DNA of 64,000 nucleotides from assembly GCA_023430315.1 (NCBI GenBank), contig JAEZAW010000344.1:27350-91349 (forward strand), given 5' to 3'. How positions within the stretch are numbered: the first letter of the stretch is position 1; the number at the start of each line of letters is the position of its first letter. Shown one piece after another: positions 52,338-59,751 of the stretch. Under the pieces are notes generated by a model, which ran no database searches, had not been told where the DNA came from, and saw only the letters and a list, made by a program, of their open reading frames with translations. The DNA is from Pseudomonadota bacterium (GTDB taxonomy: Bacteria; Pseudomonadota; Alphaproteobacteria; Rhizobiales; Hyphomicrobiaceae). The position numbers and the translations under genes were made by a program.

Positions 52338-52779
52338 GCTGCTGCACGAGGCAGACGGAAAGCGCACCTTTGCGGTCGTCCTGAAAGCGGGCGACGAGGC
52401 TATGGCCTGTTTGAAGGCGTTTGCGGCATCCGAGAACATAGGCGGCGCGCAAATCACGGCGATCGGGGCTTTCAGCTCGGCGGAGCTCGCGTTCTTCGAT
52501 TGGGAGAGCAAGAAATATATTCCCATTGAGGTCGATGAGCAGGTCGAGGTCGCTTCCCTCCTTGGCGACATCGCGCGAGATCCTGACGGCAAGCCTGCTG
52601 TGCACGTTCACGCCGTCCTGTCGGGCCGTTCGGGCGCAGCGCGCGCGGGGCATCTGAGCAAGGGTTATGTGCGTCCTACTCTCGAGATCATCATCGACGA
52701 AACGCCTGCTCATCTGCAGAAGTCGCACGATCCCGTGAGTGGCCTTGCACTCATAGAGCTCGGTCGAAGCAGCACCTAG
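52327..52779 (+). CDS. PPC/DUF296 domain protein
   Basis: 150 residues if started at ATG 52327 (ATGs at 52315 and 52321 also possible). The PPC fold reads KLLHEADGKRTFAVVLKAG, GGAQITAIGAFSSAELAFFDW, KYIPIEVDEQVEV, PAVHVHAVLSGRSG, HLSKGYVRPTLEIII. Bacterial DUF296 proteins are trimeric with a metal or nucleic-acid role suggested; plant relatives bind DNA. It overlaps the zinc-ribbon gene and is followed by a Lys-rich short gene. No enzymatic activity can be claimed. Confidence 0.75.
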   Translation: MRTKLLHEADGKRTFAVVLKAGDEAMACLKAFAASENIGGAQITAIGAFSSAELAFFDWESKKYIPIEVDEQVEVASLLGDIARDPDGKPAVHVHAVLSGRSGAARAGHLSKGYVRPTLEIIIDETPAHLQKSHDPVSGLALIELGRSST

Positions 52780-52810
52780 TTTGCGAGCTTGTCGGCCGCA
52801 CGGAGAGATC

Positions 52811-53026
52811 ATGACACGCGGCACCGACGCCAAACCACACCATCCGTACCCGCAAGGCGGTCGTCCGAAAAAGGATGCGCCAACAGAGTCTGCCCCAAAG
52901 CCCGCGCGCAATGAAAAGAGCTGGTTGCCCGGCCGAAAAGGCCAGGGCGGCGAGGGCCTCAGCAAGGGATATGGCGGCAGCGGTGGTGACGGAACAGGTG
53001 CCTCTGGTCCCGAGGACAAGGACTAA
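52811..53026 (+). CDS. Disordered 71-residue protein
   Basis: A low-complexity protein from ATG 52811 with GGAG upstream: PHHPYPQGGRPKKDAP, APKPARNEKSWLPGRKGQGG, SGGDGTGASGPEDKD. Rich in Gly, Pro, Lys and Asp with no hydrophobic core. Proteins like this occur in Rhizobiales stress regions and may be protectants in the manner of hydrophilins. That is inferred from composition only. Confidence 0.55.
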   Translation: MTRGTDAKPHHPYPQGGRPKKDAPTESAPKPARNEKSWLPGRKGQGGEGLSKGYGGSGGDGTGASGPEDKD

Positions 53027-53148
53027 GCATCACCAGCTAGGCAACGAACGTGGAGCGGAACGTATTGCCGTCCGCGAGCAGCAAGCTCGCGACCATTGGT
53101 TATGCCAACTCGCTAGTCCCTTTCTTGCCGGGTTCCGTTCTTCACAGC

Positions 53149-53174
53149 GGAACAAAACGACCGCTCCGATTGTT
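53149..53174 (+). promoter_or_regulatory. EcfG-like promoter candidate
   Basis: GGAAC (53149-53153), 17 bases, TGTT (53171-53174), one base from consensus, about 55 bases before the 24-residue gene. Confidence 0.45.
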
Positions 53175-53229
53175 GCGCGAGCATCGTCACACGTCGACGG
53201 ATGTTCGACATGGAGTGGAGGATCGTTCA

Positions 53230-53304
53230 ATGGATGGCATCATTTACCTCGTTGGCTTGATCGTAGTTGTGATGGCAGTTCTCTCCGTCCTTGGCTTGAG
53301 GTGA
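53230..53304 (+). CDS. 24-residue membrane microprotein
   Basis: ATG 53230, with GGAGG eight bases upstream, to TGA 53304. It reads MDGIIYLVGLIVVVMAVLSV and ends LGLR. This is a single hydrophobic span. Microproteins of almost this sequence are common in Rhizobiales, often beside stress genes, which strengthens the call. The next gene follows in six bases. Function unknown; a membrane regulator of a larger protein is possible. Confidence 0.75.
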   Translation: MDGIIYLVGLIVVVMAVLSVLGLR

Positions 53305-53309
53305 GCGTC

Positions 53310-54209
53310 ATGACCACAGTCGTTGCACCCATCAAGACGAGTGGCGTTGACTGGAGCGCTGTCGTTGCCGGCGCCATCGCCGCCGCTGCGATCTCCGGAT
53401 TGCTCACTGCCTTCGGCGCGGCTATCGGGCTGTCATTGACATCGGCGCATCGCAATTCGGGCGTTTCGATAACGACATTGGCAATCGCGGCCGCGCTATG
53501 GATGGTGATGGTTCACGTCTGGAGCTTCACTGCCGGGGGCTATCTCGCAGGTCGGCTGTCGGACGTTCCTGATCTCGATCCTCAAGAATCCCAATTCCGA
53601 GCCGGTGCGAACGGCTTCATGGTGTGGGCGCTCGGGACGGCAGTGGGCCTCGTCTTTCTGGCGCTCGCAGCGGGCACGGCGGCGAGATCTACAGCCGATG
53701 CCGCGGGCAACGCCGTTTCCGGCGTCGCTCAGGCAGCCTCGAACCTCTCCGCCGAGAACGTCTCGTACGTCGCTGATACGCTGTTCCGTGCGCAAACGGC
53801 GCCTGGAGGCGCTGCGCCGCCAGCTGCAGCTCAGAACCGACCGGATCCGGCGATGGTGGCCGAGGCCGGCCGCATATTTACTGTCGGACTTGCCGATGGA
53901 TCGCTCAATGCAGGCGACCGCACTTACCTTGCGCAAGTCGTCTCGCGTCAGACTGGGCTACCGGAAGCGGATGCGCAGCGGCGCGTAGATGAGACGTTTA
54001 CGCGCGCCAAGGGCATGAAGGATGCCGCAGAGCAGCGCGTGCGTGAGGCTGCGGACAAAGCACGCAAGCAAGCCGTAGTTGCCGGTTTCCTCGCGGCAGC
54101 CGCCTCGCTTGCCGGTCTCGTCGCTGCGGCCTGGGCAGCTGGCGTCGGGCGCGAGCATCAGAATACGCGAGAGTACCCGCGAATACTTGGAGCCGAGCGC
54201 TTCTGGTAG
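53310..54209 (+). CDS. Membrane protein with alanine-rich helical middle
   Basis: 299 residues from ATG 53310, six bases after the microprotein. Hydrophobic segments are at about 17-40 (SAVVAGAIAAAAISGLLTA), 55-75 (ITTLAIAAALWMVMVHVW), 98-120 (NGFMVWALGTAVGLVFLALA) and a last one near residue 262. The middle and end are Ala/Lys-rich helices (KDAAEQRVREAADKARKQAV). Family relatives in Rhizobiales are hypothetical membrane proteins often found with stress genes. It may associate with the microprotein. No known fold is recognised. Confidence 0.65.
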   Translation: MTTVVAPIKTSGVDWSAVVAGAIAAAAISGLLTAFGAAIGLSLTSAHRNSGVSITTLAIAAALWMVMVHVWSFTAGGYLAGRLSDVPDLDPQESQFRAGANGFMVWALGTAVGLVFLALAAGTAARSTADAAGNAVSGVAQAASNLSAENVSYVADTLFRAQTAPGGAAPPAAAQNRPDPAMVAEAGRIFTVGLADGSLNAGDRTYLAQVVSRQTGLPEADAQRRVDETFTRAKGMKDAAEQRVREAADKARKQAVVAGFLAAAASLAGLVAAAWAAGVGREHQNTREYPRILGAERFW

Positions 54210-54418
54210 GTCCGACCTCCCGGTGGCGATGGTAAAAAGTAGCACGCTGGTGAAGCGCGCCACTTGGCGCGCTTTGTCAGCTTCATAGCAATCTCGATCG
54301 CCAGCCACCGACGGCCTCATTGCCCGTCCGTCGCGGGCGGGATAGCGTAAGCTGTGCAGGTTCGATTTCAGCCAGCTTTCCGAGCCGCCCCGGGGCAACG
54401 CGATTGAAAGCATGATGC

Positions 54419-55027
54419 ATGGCAACGGCCATACTCGTGATCGGCTTAGCGGCGGCGGGACTGCTGCTCTTTCTGCTCCTTGCGACGTTGCTCAGCGGCA
54501 CCTTCCGCATCTGGCCGACGCCAGGACCCGGCACGTGGCAGAGCTATGTGTTCTGGCCGCTCTTCCGCGGCCTTAACGCCCTGTGCTTCGCAATGGCCGT
54601 GGTCGATACGGCCGGCTATCTCGGTCTTCCCGCTTGGTTGCGCATCCTAGCGCTTGCAGCGCTTGTCGCCTCCACGATGTTGTTCATCTACGCCTTTCAT
54701 GTGCTCGGACGCGACAACAGTTACGGAGCGCGCGATGGCCTCGTCACCAGTGGTATCTATCGCTGGAGCCGCAACCCGCAGAACACGATGCTCATCGTTG
54801 TCTACGGATGCCTCGCAGTCGCGACGGACGGCGGCGGAACGTACCTTCTGTGCGCATCCATGATGGCGGTCTACGCGCTGATGGTGTTCTGCGAGGAGCC
54901 GTGGCTCGAGAGCATCTACGGCCCGTCATTTCGCCGCTATTGCCGCCAAGTGCCCCGCTTCATCAACCTGCGCCGCGTGCTGGTTCTCTTGCAGGTTACC
55001 GCAAGGCGCTGCGTGTCGAGGGCCTAG
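54419..55027 (+). CDS. Isoprenylcysteine/phospholipid methyltransferase-like protein
   Basis: 202 residues with four or five membrane segments. The C-terminal PEMT/ICMT-like signature is visible: GLVTSGIYRWSRNPQNTML, then EEPWLESIYGPSFRRYCRQVPRF. Bacterial members of this family methylate lipids or other small molecules with SAM, though many are uncharacterised. An N-terminal region of two helices is typical. It stands alone between two different strands. The 209 bases before it contain no EcfG-type site. Confidence 0.75.
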   Translation: MATAILVIGLAAAGLLLFLLLATLLSGTFRIWPTPGPGTWQSYVFWPLFRGLNALCFAMAVVDTAGYLGLPAWLRILALAALVASTMLFIYAFHVLGRDNSYGARDGLVTSGIYRWSRNPQNTMLIVVYGCLAVATDGGGTYLLCASMMAVYALMVFCEEPWLESIYGPSFRRYCRQVPRFINLRRVLVLLQVTARRCVSRA

Positions 55028-55073
55028 CGGTTGGGATCGACGCGAATGGGACATCGTCACCCGCGACCACACC

Positions 55074-57311
55074 TCAATCACGGCCACGAATGTCGCACGT
55101 CATCCGCGGCCCGCCGCCGTGCGGTTGGTAAGTGCAGGTAGCAGCGTCGAACGAGCGAAACCGGCTCGCGCAGATGTCGACGTTGCAGGATGACGTCGAA
55201 GCAGTGGAAGCGCGGGCGATTGGAGGTGGGGCCATCACGATGCTCGGGCGCAATTCGCATATACGCCTTGGTCCCGCGTACGGTTGATACGTGCAGTCGG
55301 AAGCCCGGAACGAAGAGAACGCTGCAGCGCAGGCTCTCGCGTCGCATTGGTTGGATGCGGACCCTTCCGCGATCTCGGGCTCTAGCACCTCGGTTGGTGT
55401 TGGTATCGGTTCAGCCGGCGCTCCGAGCTCGGGAGTAGCTGCCGTTACGAACTCCCTCCAGATCGTCGCAGGCAGGGAGCCGCCTGTTACATTCTTCATC
55501 GGCGTTCGGTCATCGTTGCCCACCCAAACGCCGACGACGAGCTCTTTGCTGAAGCCCACGAACCACGCATCGCGATAGTCCTGGCTGGTACCGGTCTTGC
55601 CCGCTGCGGAGCCATCCGCAAGGGACGCACCGCGCCCAGTGCCGGATGTGACGACACGCTGGAGGAGCTTCGTCAGCTCTTGGCCATGTGCGAGTTCTCT
55701 TGTGGGGCCGGATGGAGCCCCAACTTGCCGCAGGCCGCTCCCCTCGGGACCGAAGGCCGTGATACCCCATGCCTCCTGACGCGGGCGCCCGGCGCGGATC
55801 GATGCGAATGCCGTCGTGAGATCGAGCAGCGAAACCTCGTTGGCTCCGAGTGCCATGCTCGGCACCTCGGATAGAGGCGAGGTGAGGCCAAGCTCGCGTG
55901 CGGCGCTCACAACGTTGGGAAGCCCTACATCGAGCGCCAGGCGGATGGCTGCGGTGTTAGCGGATTGTGCAAACGCGTCGGCGAGAGTCAGTTTGCCGAA
56001 TACCTGGCCGCCGTAGTTCTCGGGGTGCCATGACTTGATCGAGATCGGTGAGGCATCAATGACATCTTCTGCGCGGTAGCCCTGGCGCAAGGCGGCATAG
56101 AACACGAACACCTTGAACGTCGAGCCTGGCTGCCGACGGGCGTCGACGGCCCGATTGAACTGGCTGGTGCTGTAGTCTCTGCCACCTACCATCGCGACGA
56201 CGGAGCCGTCAGGGCGCAACGCGACCAAGGCTGCCTGAGAAACACCCAGTCGCTTGCCGTCTCTATCGAGATTTTGCGTGACGATACGTTCTGCAATGGC
56301 CTGCAGTTTTCTGTTGAGCGACGTGCGGACGCGCATAGGTCGCGTCGTCGCTCCGGCAACTTTGGGAAATTCGTGTCGCGCAATCCAGTCGGAATACCAA
56401 CTTGTTGCCGGCTCCGTTCGGTTTGATGGACGGACCGTTGCCGGTTGGGCTTTCGCCGCGGACGCACTCGCGCGGTCGATGAACTTCTCGTCGACCATGG
56501 CGTCGAGCACCAGTCCCGCCCGAACTTGCGCTGCTCCGGGGGTGGTGATCGGGTTGAAACGCGTTGGCGCTTGTATGAGGCCAGCGAGCATGGCAGCTTC
56601 GGCAAGGCTGATGTCGCGCAGATCTTTATCGAAATAGTGTCGCGCAGCCGCGGACATTCCATAGACGCCAGAACCGAGGTAGATGGCGTTCATGTAGCGC
56701 GTGAGGATCTCATCCTTGCTGAGCGTGGTTTCCAGCCACAGTGCCAGCAGGGCTTCTCGAAACTTTCTCCCGAGATTGCGGTCGTTGCCGACGAGCTGCA
56801 GCTTCGCAAGCTGCTGCGTCAGAGTGCTGCCGCCCTCGACGATACCGCCGGCCGACCAGTTCGAGTAGCTGGCGCGCGCTATCCCACGCAGGTCGACGCC
56901 GAAATGGTGGAAGAACCGGCGATCCTCGATGCTGAGCACGGCTTTCACGAGAACGTCGGGTATGGCGGCGCGCGGCACGGCGTCCCCGAGTGAGCCGACG
57001 CGTCCCAGCGGGGTGGCGTCGGCCGCTTCGACAAGCACCGAGGGCGCGTCGGAGGTCTCGCGAACTTGCAAAGGAATTCCATTTAGGACCCAAAGCATAG
57101 CACCGGCGCTGGCCAACACGATGACCATCGTCGTCAGCAATGCCATTCGAACCACGGGAAATACTCGGCGAAGCCAGCCGCGAGGACGATGCGCGATACG
57201 CATCACATCTGCGGCAAGAGCGGCCGCGAACTGTTTGGCTGCGATCCTCGTTCCGACATTTGGTCCGCCGGACCGACCACCATCCGTCGACGTATTCGGC
57301 GCGCTCATCAT
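55074..57311 (-). CDS. Penicillin-binding protein 1A-type with two BA14K-like C-terminal repeats
   Basis: 745 residues. One membrane anchor (57-78), a GT51 glycosyltransferase (Glu129 in SIEDRRFFHHFGVD), then a transpeptidase with SxxK (STFK 397-400), SxN (SAN 450-452) and KTGTS (572-576). So it polymerises and cross-links peptidoglycan in the periplasm. After residue 640 come a Pro linker and two copies of a Cys-containing repeat (656-685 and 709-739: CxxxxCxxxFxSF, CTYQP, then a final C). This resembles BA14K lectin-like repeats of Rhizobiales. An exact EcfG promoter lies at 57388. No lesion seen. Confidence 0.88.
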   Translation of the reverse strand: MMSAPNTSTDGGRSGGPNVGTRIAAKQFAAALAADVMRIAHRPRGWLRRVFPVVRMALLTTMVIVLASAGAMLWVLNGIPLQVRETSDAPSVLVEAADATPLGRVGSLGDAVPRAAIPDVLVKAVLSIEDRRFFHHFGVDLRGIARASYSNWSAGGIVEGGSTLTQQLAKLQLVGNDRNLGRKFREALLALWLETTLSKDEILTRYMNAIYLGSGVYGMSAAARHYFDKDLRDISLAEAAMLAGLIQAPTRFNPITTPGAAQVRAGLVLDAMVDEKFIDRASASAAKAQPATVRPSNRTEPATSWYSDWIARHEFPKVAGATTRPMRVRTSLNRKLQAIAERIVTQNLDRDGKRLGVSQAALVALRPDGSVVAMVGGRDYSTSQFNRAVDARRQPGSTFKVFVFYAALRQGYRAEDVIDASPISIKSWHPENYGGQVFGKLTLADAFAQSANTAAIRLALDVGLPNVVSAARELGLTSPLSEVPSMALGANEVSLLDLTTAFASIRAGRPRQEAWGITAFGPEGSGLRQVGAPSGPTRELAHGQELTKLLQRVVTSGTGRGASLADGSAAGKTGTSQDYRDAWFVGFSKELVVGVWVGNDDRTPMKNVTGGSLPATIWREFVTAATPELGAPAEPIPTPTEVLEPEIAEGSASNQCDARACAAAFSSFRASDCTYQPYAGPRRICELRPSIVMAPPPIARASTASTSSCNVDICASRFRSFDAATCTYQPHGGGPRMTCDIRGRD

Positions 57312-57387
57312 CTCATCCGGAAAAGGCCGAACTGAACAGCGGTCCGCTCACGAGCGTGGTGCGCGGCCTTCTTTAAGCTTCTGTGTC

Positions 57388-57412
57388 AACGTGAGGCGTA
57401 TGGACTAGTTCC
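57388..57412 (-). promoter_or_regulatory. EcfG-type promoter before PBP1A
   Basis: Minus strand: GGAAC (57412-57408), 16 bases, CGTT (57391-57388). Exact match, about 80 bases before the ATG. It sits at the broken edge of the GMC fragment. Confidence 0.6.
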
Positions 57413-57416
57413 AGGT

Positions 57417-57971
57417 GGTTTCGCTGCAGCACAGTGGCTGGCGCGCGTTTACCGGGGAACGGACAGCTTCGGCCTGCCGCGCATGCGCATCGATCTGCGC
57501 TTTTCCGACACGGATATCGCATCAACCGTGCGCGCGCACGAGGTGCTCGATCGTGCGCTCAGGAAGACCGGCAAGGCGCGGCTCGAATATCTGGATCCGC
57601 CGGAGGGCCGCGCCGCGCGCGTGCTCGAGCAGGCGACGGACGGCTATCATCAGCTGGGACTGACGCGCATGGGCACCGATCCGAGGCAGAGCGTCGTCGA
57701 TCCCGACTGCCGGGTGCACGGCCTCGCCAATCTGTTCATCGCCTCCGGCAGCGTCTTTCCGACATCGGGCCAGGGCAATCCGACGCTGCTCACGGCCGCG
57801 CTCGCCATTCGTCTGGCGGACCATATCGCCGCGTCAATGCGCGAACTCCAGGCTCCGAGAGCCAAGGGCGCGCTCGTCAGGCGACGCCCCAAGCTGAACC
57901 AGCCGCCGCGTATAGAGCCGCCGATGGCTGCGCCAGTTAAATCCCGCGCAAAAACTCGAAGGCGGGCCTAG
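57417..57971 (+). pseudogene. C-terminal remnant of a GMC oxidoreductase
   Basis: About 185 codons in frame to TAG 57969-57971. It starts GFAAAQWLARVYRGTDSFGL, then MRIDLRFSDTDIAS, GYHQLGLTRMGTDP, CRVHGLANLFIASGSVFP and TSGQGNPTLLTAALAIRLAD, the typical GMC C-terminal cap and active-site histidine/asparagine region. The FAD-binding N-terminal two-thirds is missing: upstream sequence belongs to the PBP promoter on the other strand. It is a truncated pseudogene, though a short protein from ATG 57483 could be made. The lost partner gene was probably removed by recombination. Confidence 0.75.
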
Positions 57972-58005
57972 CCCTCTCCTCCCTTCCGCCTAGCCGAAGG
58001 TGCCG

Positions 58006-58030
58006 GGAACCCCCATTGATTGAGTCCGTT
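58006..58030 (+). promoter_or_regulatory. EcfG-type promoter before the 58121 secreted protein
   Basis: GGAAC (58006-58010), 16 bases, CGTT (58027-58030). Exact match, about 90 bases before the start. Confidence 0.65.
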
Positions 58031-58120
58031 TTGCACTCACATAGCTCGTAGAGCTCGAGCGCCGGCGATGACCCATGGAAGTTCCGCCGACGCTCTGCTT
58101 TCTCTCTGGGAAGCCGAACC

Positions 58121-58417
58121 ATGACAATAAAGATGACCGCTCTGACTGCTGCCGCCTTGGCGGGCGGCCTCGCCATTTCAGTCGGAACCTCGGGGGATGC
58201 CGACGCTCAGTCGCGTCGGGGTGCTGCCGGCTACGTACAGACATGCAGCCAATACGGTAACGGTTGCACGAAGGCGCCCGTGCGCAGGGGACGGAATGGC
58301 TATGAATTCCGAATGCCAGGCGGCACCTGGATTAGGTGCCGAGGAAGTTGCCGGAATTCGCTGCGCGAGGACTCCGTTGATTTCTGGGAGACGCAACGCG
58401 AGAACCAGCGGGACTAG
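58121..58417 (+). CDS. Secreted Cys-containing hypothetical protein
   Basis: 98 residues. Signal peptide at the start (LTAAALAGGLAISVGTSGDADAQ-like, cut near residue 30). The mature part has four cysteines (TCSQYGNGCTKAP, IRCRGSCRN) and a strand pair (YEFRMPGGTWIRC), giving a small disulfide-bonded periplasmic protein. An exact EcfG promoter sits upstream. No family is recognised. Confidence 0.7.
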   Translation: MTIKMTALTAAALAGGLAISVGTSGDADAQSRRGAAGYVQTCSQYGNGCTKAPVRRGRNGYEFRMPGGTWIRCRGSCRNSLREDSVDFWETQRENQRD

Positions 58418-58497
58418 GGAGCCCCGAGCTTCGCGGCGAAGAGCGCCTGGGCTATAGAGCGACCGTCCGAGCGCCTTCGACCAACGGAGTTCGAGGA

Positions 58498-58899
58498 ATG
58501 ACCACCCCATCGCTGGTAGGGACCTGGGCACTGGTCCGCGGCACCTGTACGGCCGCCGACGGCACGCCCCGGCCAGCGCCGTATGGACCCATGGGTATGG
58601 GGCGGGTTTCGTTTTCGGCGGACGGCCGAATGATCGCGGTCGTTTGCGACAGCCGACCTGAGTTGCCGGCCGACACGCCACGCGAATACAACTCATACTG
58701 CGGCACCTACACTTTCGACGGCCAGCGCCTCGTGACGAAGGTGTTCGCCAATTCTGATCCCAGCCGATTGAGTGCAGATCAGGTGCGCGACATCCGCTAC
58801 GAGGGGAAATACCTCGTGATGCGACCGCCGCCACGCGCCGTTTCTGGCAAACCCGCCGAGCAGCGAGAAATCTGGTGGGAGAAGATCGCGGACGTCTAG
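58498..58899 (+). CDS. Lipocalin-like domain protein
   Basis: 133 residues. Lipocalin-like pattern: LVGTWALVRGTCTAADGT at the start, RVSFSADGRMIAVV, YNSYCGTYTFDGQRLVTKV and a last REIWWEKI. Bacterial proteins of this kind are beta-barrels that bind small hydrophobic ligands; their ligands are mostly unknown. It follows the small secreted protein on the same strand after 80 bases. No signal peptide is seen, so it is probably cytoplasmic. Confidence 0.75.
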   Translation: MTTPSLVGTWALVRGTCTAADGTPRPAPYGPMGMGRVSFSADGRMIAVVCDSRPELPADTPREYNSYCGTYTFDGQRLVTKVFANSDPSRLSADQVRDIRYEGKYLVMRPPPRAVSGKPAEQREIWWEKIADV

Positions 58900-58950
58900 T
58901 CGGCCTCCCAGGATGCGAGCGCAAGTAAGCACTTGTGGAGCGGCTGCGCT

Positions 58951-59643
58951 TTAGCTCCTCATCATCGGGAAGTACTTCTGACCCGCGGACCTGATCGTGC
59001 GGCGCACGTTGCCAAGCTCTCCGCGCACGCGCTGCTTGAAGGGCCGTCCAGTCTTGCTGAGGCGAGGTCGCGTGCTTTCCGGCCAGTCGGAATTCTTGCT
59101 GACGATGACTTGCCACCTGCAGGAGAGCACGGTCATGCATTCTGCGAACGTGCGATGAAAGACATCGATGGCGTCCTTGCACCGCTGATCTCGTGGCTTG
59201 TCCATGTCGATCATGTAGTCGTCGAAGATCATGATGCCGCCTTCTCGAAGGAGTGGCCAGGCCAGTACGGCATCGGCGAATGCGTACCAGCGCTCATGAT
59301 TGGCATCGACGTAGATGACGTCGAAGCGCGCTTGCTCGCTCCACAGCTGATCGAGAACGGCACCGCTTCGCCCCTTGATCTTCCTCACGCGATGAGCGAA
59401 CGGGCCCATGTTGAGGTCGAAATTTGCCTCGGGGCCGGCCATCCCCGGGGGCCAAAAGTCCACGCAAGTGACTTTTGCTTTGGGCAGGAGCTCGCAGATG
59501 AACCGCGCCGAACGGCCCTCGAACGATCCGAGCTCGAGATAGTCGACATCACTCGCCGCCAGATGACCGAGATGGGTTTTCCAGCCATCGGCGTGACGAG
59601 AGAACCAGTCCTGCGTAAACGTCGGAGCCATAGTGTTGGTCAT
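58951..59643 (-). CDS. Class I SAM-dependent methyltransferase (Methyltransf_24 type)
   Basis: 230 residues from ATG 59643 with GGGGG upstream. Visible: VDYLELGSFEGRSARFI, VTCVDFWPPG, FDVIYVDANHERWYAFADAVL and GGIMIFDDYMID, the cephalosporin-hydroxylase/methyltransferase-24 type. Substrates are often sugars or macrolides; none is predicted here. It is minus strand, separated from the tct operon by about 100 bases. Confidence 0.8.
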   Translation of the reverse strand: MTNTMAPTFTQDWFSRHADGWKTHLGHLAASDVDYLELGSFEGRSARFICELLPKAKVTCVDFWPPGMAGPEANFDLNMGPFAHRVRKIKGRSGAVLDQLWSEQARFDVIYVDANHERWYAFADAVLAWPLLREGGIMIFDDYMIDMDKPRDQRCKDAIDVFHRTFAECMTVLSCRWQVIVSKNSDWPESTRPRLSKTGRPFKQRVRGELGNVRRTIRSAGQKYFPMMRS

Positions 59644-59751
59644 GCGAGCCCCCAAGATAGACTCTGCCCGACATACGCATGCATCGAGTCGTTATGAACG
59701 CGTCGAATTACGCTGTGGATGTCTCGAATCAGTTCGAGCTACTGAGGACGG

